Origin: an uncultured Flavobacteriaceae bacterium | GTDB lineage: Bacteria; Bacteroidota; Bacteroidia; Flavobacteriales; Flavobacteriaceae | Direction of reading: 5' to 3' | Length of the DNA stretch: 19,034 nucleotides | Assembly: GCA_937773465.1 (NCBI GenBank) | Contig: CALJVK010000007.1 | Span: 1-19,034, forward strand | In this document: positions 16,637 through 19,034 of the stretch, piece by piece | How the letters are laid out: each line of letters starts with the position of its first letter | Position numbering within the stretch: the first letter of the stretch is position 1 | Program-made: the position numbers and the translations under genes | Notes under the pieces: generated by a model | The model's input: only the letters and a program-made list of their open reading frames with translations | What the model was told of the DNA's origin: nothing | Databases searched by the model: none

Positions 16637-18118
16637 ATGTATTACTTAGGTTTTGATTTAGGAAGTTCTTCTATTAAAGTATCTATAGTTTGCTCTAAAA
16701 CAGGGAAAAATATTCATACCCTAAATGAGCCATCTGATGAAATGCAAATTATTTCAAATCAAAATGATTGGGCAGAACAAGATCCTGATACTTGGTGGAG
16801 TCATATTTGTAATGGAACAAAAAGAGTTTTAAAAGAATCTAAAGTAAATAACAAAGAAATTATTTCTATTGGCATTTCTTATCAAATGCATGGTCTTGTT
16901 ATTATAGATAAAAAAGGTAAATCACTAAGAAATTCTATTATTTGGTGTGATAGTAGAGCTGTAGATATTGGAAATAATGCATTTAATGATCTTGGAGCGG
17001 TAAAATGTTCTGAAAATTTATTAAACTCCCCAGGAAATTTCACAGCATCAAAACTAAAATGGGTAAAGGAAAACGAACCAGATATCTATAGAAAAATTTA
17101 CAAATTTATGCTCCCCGGAGATTATATTGCATTTAAAATGAGTGATACAGTTACCAGCACTAGAAATGGGCTGTCAGAGGGAATATTATGGGATTACAAG
17201 GAAAACAAAGTAGCTAAATGGTTACTTAATTATTACCAAATTGATACGTCACTAATTCCAGATATTGTTGAGAATTTCACAAATCAAGGGGAGATAACTT
17301 CTAAGGCAGCGAAAGAAACTGGTCTTCTAGTTGGAACTCCAATAACATACAGAGCTGGTGATCAACCAAACAATGCATTGTCATTAAATGTTTTAAAAAA
17401 TGGTGAAGTTGCAGCAACTGGTGGAACGTCAGGTGTTGTATACGCAGTTACCAATAAATTAAATTCCAAGGAGTCTACAAGAATTAATCATTTTGCTCAT
17501 GTTAATTACTCAAATAAAAATCAATTAATAGGAAAACTATTATGTATAAATGGTGCTGGAATTATGTATAAATGGCTTAAAATAAATACATCTGCTACTT
17601 CATACCAGCAAATGAATAATTTAGCTGAGAAGATACCCATTGGATCAAATGGCTTAGTAGTTATTCCATTTGGAAATGGATCTGAGAGAATGTTTAATAA
17701 CAAAAACATTGGGACACATTTTTTTAATTTAAACTTAAACCTTCACTCTGATAGTCATTTATACAGAGCAAGCTTAGAAGCTATTGCTTTTTCGTTTGTC
17801 TATGGTATTGAAATTATGAAAAATGACGGAACTGAAATCAATATTATAAAGGCTGGAAATGATAATTTATTTAGATCTGACATTTTCTCTAATACTGTGT
17901 CCACATTAATCAATCATGATATTGAAATTTACAACACTACAGGCTCTGTTGGAGCTGCTAGAGCTTCAGGTTTAATTGATGGTGATTTTGATAAATTTGG
18001 TGATTTTTTATCACAAAACAATCATGTTAAAACATACAAACCTAACAAAAAAAATAAGGAATATATCAAAGCATACAAGAACTGGAAAAACGAATTAAAA
18101 ACATTATTAAATAAATAA
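16637..18118 (+). CDS. xylB: Xylulokinase (FGGY family)
   Basis: Phosphorylates D-xylulose with ATP to xylulose 5-phosphate, which enters the pentose phosphate pathway. The 493-residue protein shows the FGGY fold: GFDLGSSSIKVS (residues 5-16, phosphate-1 loop), QMHGLV (83-88, xylulose contacts), WCDSRA (103-108), GLSEGILWD (178-186), RAGDQPNNA (239-247) with probable catalytic base Asp242, AATGGTSGVVYAV (phosphate-2 loop) and a C-terminal adenosine segment GSVGAARASG. Length is normal and the frame is unbroken. xylA follows after 3 bases, which confirms the xylose role over other sugar kinases of this family. The 109 bases upstream contain only weak partial promoter matches, and no regulator gene is in the window. 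Confidence 0.93.
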   Translation: MYYLGFDLGSSSIKVSIVCSKTGKNIHTLNEPSDEMQIISNQNDWAEQDPDTWWSHICNGTKRVLKESKVNNKEIISIGISYQMHGLVIIDKKGKSLRNSIIWCDSRAVDIGNNAFNDLGAVKCSENLLNSPGNFTASKLKWVKENEPDIYRKIYKFMLPGDYIAFKMSDTVTSTRNGLSEGILWDYKENKVAKWLLNYYQIDTSLIPDIVENFTNQGEITSKAAKETGLLVGTPITYRAGDQPNNALSLNVLKNGEVAATGGTSGVVYAVTNKLNSKESTRINHFAHVNYSNKNQLIGKLLCINGAGIMYKWLKINTSATSYQQMNNLAEKIPIGSNGLVVIPFGNGSERMFNNKNIGTHFFNLNLNLHSDSHLYRASLEAIAFSFVYGIEIMKNDGTEINIIKAGNDNLFRSDIFSNTVSTLINHDIEIYNTTGSVGAARASGLIDGDFDKFGDFLSQNNHVKTYKPNKKNKEYIKAYKNWKNELKTLLNK

Positions 18119-18121
18119 ATT

Positions 18122-19034
18122 ATGATATTATTTGGAGATAAGGAATACTATAAAGGAATAGGGGAAATTAAGTATGAGGGAAAAAAATCTGATAACCCGT
18201 TGGCTTTTAAATACTATAACCCTAGTCAAATAGTAGCAGGAAAAACTATGAGTGAACATTTTAAATTTGCTGTTGCTTATTGGCACACGTTCTGTGGGGT
18301 TGGAGCTGATCCATTTGGGCCGGGAACTCAAAATTTTCCATGGGATCAATCTAATGATCCGATTCAAGCAGCTAAAGACAAAGCAGATGCAGCATTCGAG
18401 TTTATTACAAAAATGGGGTTTAATTATTTCTGTTTTCATGATTATGATTTAATTCAAGAAGCACCAAGTTTTTTAGAGTCTGAACAACGACTATCAACGA
18501 TTGTAGAATACTTAAAAAACAAAAAAAACAAGTCTGGAGTTAAGCTTTTGTGGGGAACTTCAAATTGTTTTTCTAATCCACGCTATATGAATGGTGCGGC
18601 AACCAACCCAAATTTTGACGTTGTAGCAAGAGCTGGTGGTCAAGTAAAACTAGCACTGGACGCAACAATGGCTCTTGATGGAGAAAATTATGTTTTCTGG
18701 GGAGGTAGAGAAGGATATATGTCACTGTTAAATACTGATATGGGAAGAGAATTAGACCATATGGGACAATTTTTAACAATGGCTAGAGATTATGCTAGAT
18801 CAAAAGGTTTTAAAGGAAATTTCTTTATAGAACCTAAACCAATGGAACCTATGAAACATCAATATGATTTTGATTCTGCAACAGCAATTGGGTTTCTAAA
18901 AGAGTACGGGCTAGAAAAAGACTTTAAAATGAATATTGAGGTAAACCATGCTACACTAGCTCAACACACAATGCAACATGAATTAGAAGTAGCTGCTAAA
19001 GCGGGAATGTTAGGGAGTATAGACGCTAATCGAG
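18122..19034 (+). CDS. xylA: Xylose isomerase, N-terminal 304 residues (runs off the right edge)
   Basis: Interconverts D-xylose and D-xylulose using two divalent metal ions, the step before XylB. The start is ATG 18122, 3 bases after the xylB stop. The visible 304 residues hold nearly the whole active site of a class II (long N-terminus) xylose isomerase: AYWHTFCG (52-59), FCFHDYD with catalytic His106, and [13 protein letters not shown]. Next are FWGGREGY, the metal ligand Glu237 in FIEPKPMEP with Lys239, EVNHATLA with Glu273 and His276, and GSIDANR with Asp301. The last visible residue is just past this Asp; the remaining metal ligands should lie outside the window. The opening [16 protein letters not shown] is the usual Bacteroidota N-terminus. 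The frame is clean to the edge. No xylose transporter or regulator is seen; they may be downstream. Confidence 0.96.
   Translation, partial: MILFGDKEYYKGIGEIKYEGKKSDNPLAFKYYNPSQIVAGKTMSEHFKFAVAYWHTFCGVGADPFGPGTQNFPWDQSNDPIQAAKDKADAAFEFITKMGFNYFCFHDYDLIQEAPSFLESEQRLSTIVEYLKNKKNKSGVKLLWGTSNCFSNPRYMNGAATNPNFDVVARAGGQVKLALDATMALDGENYVFWGGREGYMSLLNTDMGRELDHMGQFLTMARDYARSKGFKGNFFIEPKPMEPMKHQYDFDSATAIGFLKEYGLEKDFKMNIEVNHATLAQHTMQHELEVAAKAGMLGSIDANR

Noticed and set aside
1..19034. Mobile elements, CRISPR arrays, defence genes or biosynthetic clusters
   Set aside because: No transposase, integrase, repeat array, nuclease-type effector or assembly-line gene is encoded; all genes are accounted for by known families.

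Overview
This is an AT-rich stretch of chromosome from a member of the Bacteroidota, most likely a marine-type flavobacterium. Four things support this: a C-terminal type IX secretion sorting domain on one exported protein, promoters of the form TTG-N19/20-TAnnTTTG with no clear Shine-Dalgarno sites, the gene order ftsK-lolA-lptG-ribBA, and protein sequences that look flavobacterial throughout. I see no phage, insertion sequence, CRISPR array, origin or plasmid gene.

Layout. On the minus strand at the left edge are the 5' part of tilS and a complete lpdA with its own promoter. On the plus strand, 2.05-10.44 kb holds a methionine gamma-lyase-like PLP enzyme, an NhaC-type Na+/H+ antiporter, ftsK (chromosome translocase), lolA (lipoprotein carrier), an LptF/LptG-type permease and ribBA (riboflavin). 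Converging on ribBA from the minus strand are a nitroreductase and a secreted alpha/beta hydrolase. Next comes tRNA-Ser(UGA) with a clear promoter and a strong terminator, then rlmF (23S rRNA methyltransferase). A DUF1800/DUF1501 pair follows, the second member carrying a Tat-like signal and a T9SS sorting domain. The window ends in a xylose operon, xylB followed by xylA, which runs off the right edge.

The most striking feature is the state of the reading frames. From about 2.2 to 7.8 kb the genes are broken by many one-base slips, most of them repaired by removing one base. The same genes read as ordinary conserved family members once the slips are corrected. ftsK and lolA, which should be essential or nearly so, are the worst hit, while 7.83-14.2 kb is clean. 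Poor consensus sequence explains this better than gene decay. Two further slips lie in the DUF1800 gene. These genes are annotated as frameshifted, each with its reconstructed product.

Functions are mainly housekeeping (tRNA modification, E3 of 2-oxoacid dehydrogenases, chromosome segregation, envelope transport, riboflavin, rRNA methylation), plus xylose catabolism and a secreted protein pair of unknown role. I found no convincing undescribed system. The items most worth following up are the frameshift cluster, the RibBA whose GTP cyclohydrolase II half lacks its zinc cysteines, and the Tat-plus-T9SS signal combination on the DUF1501 protein.
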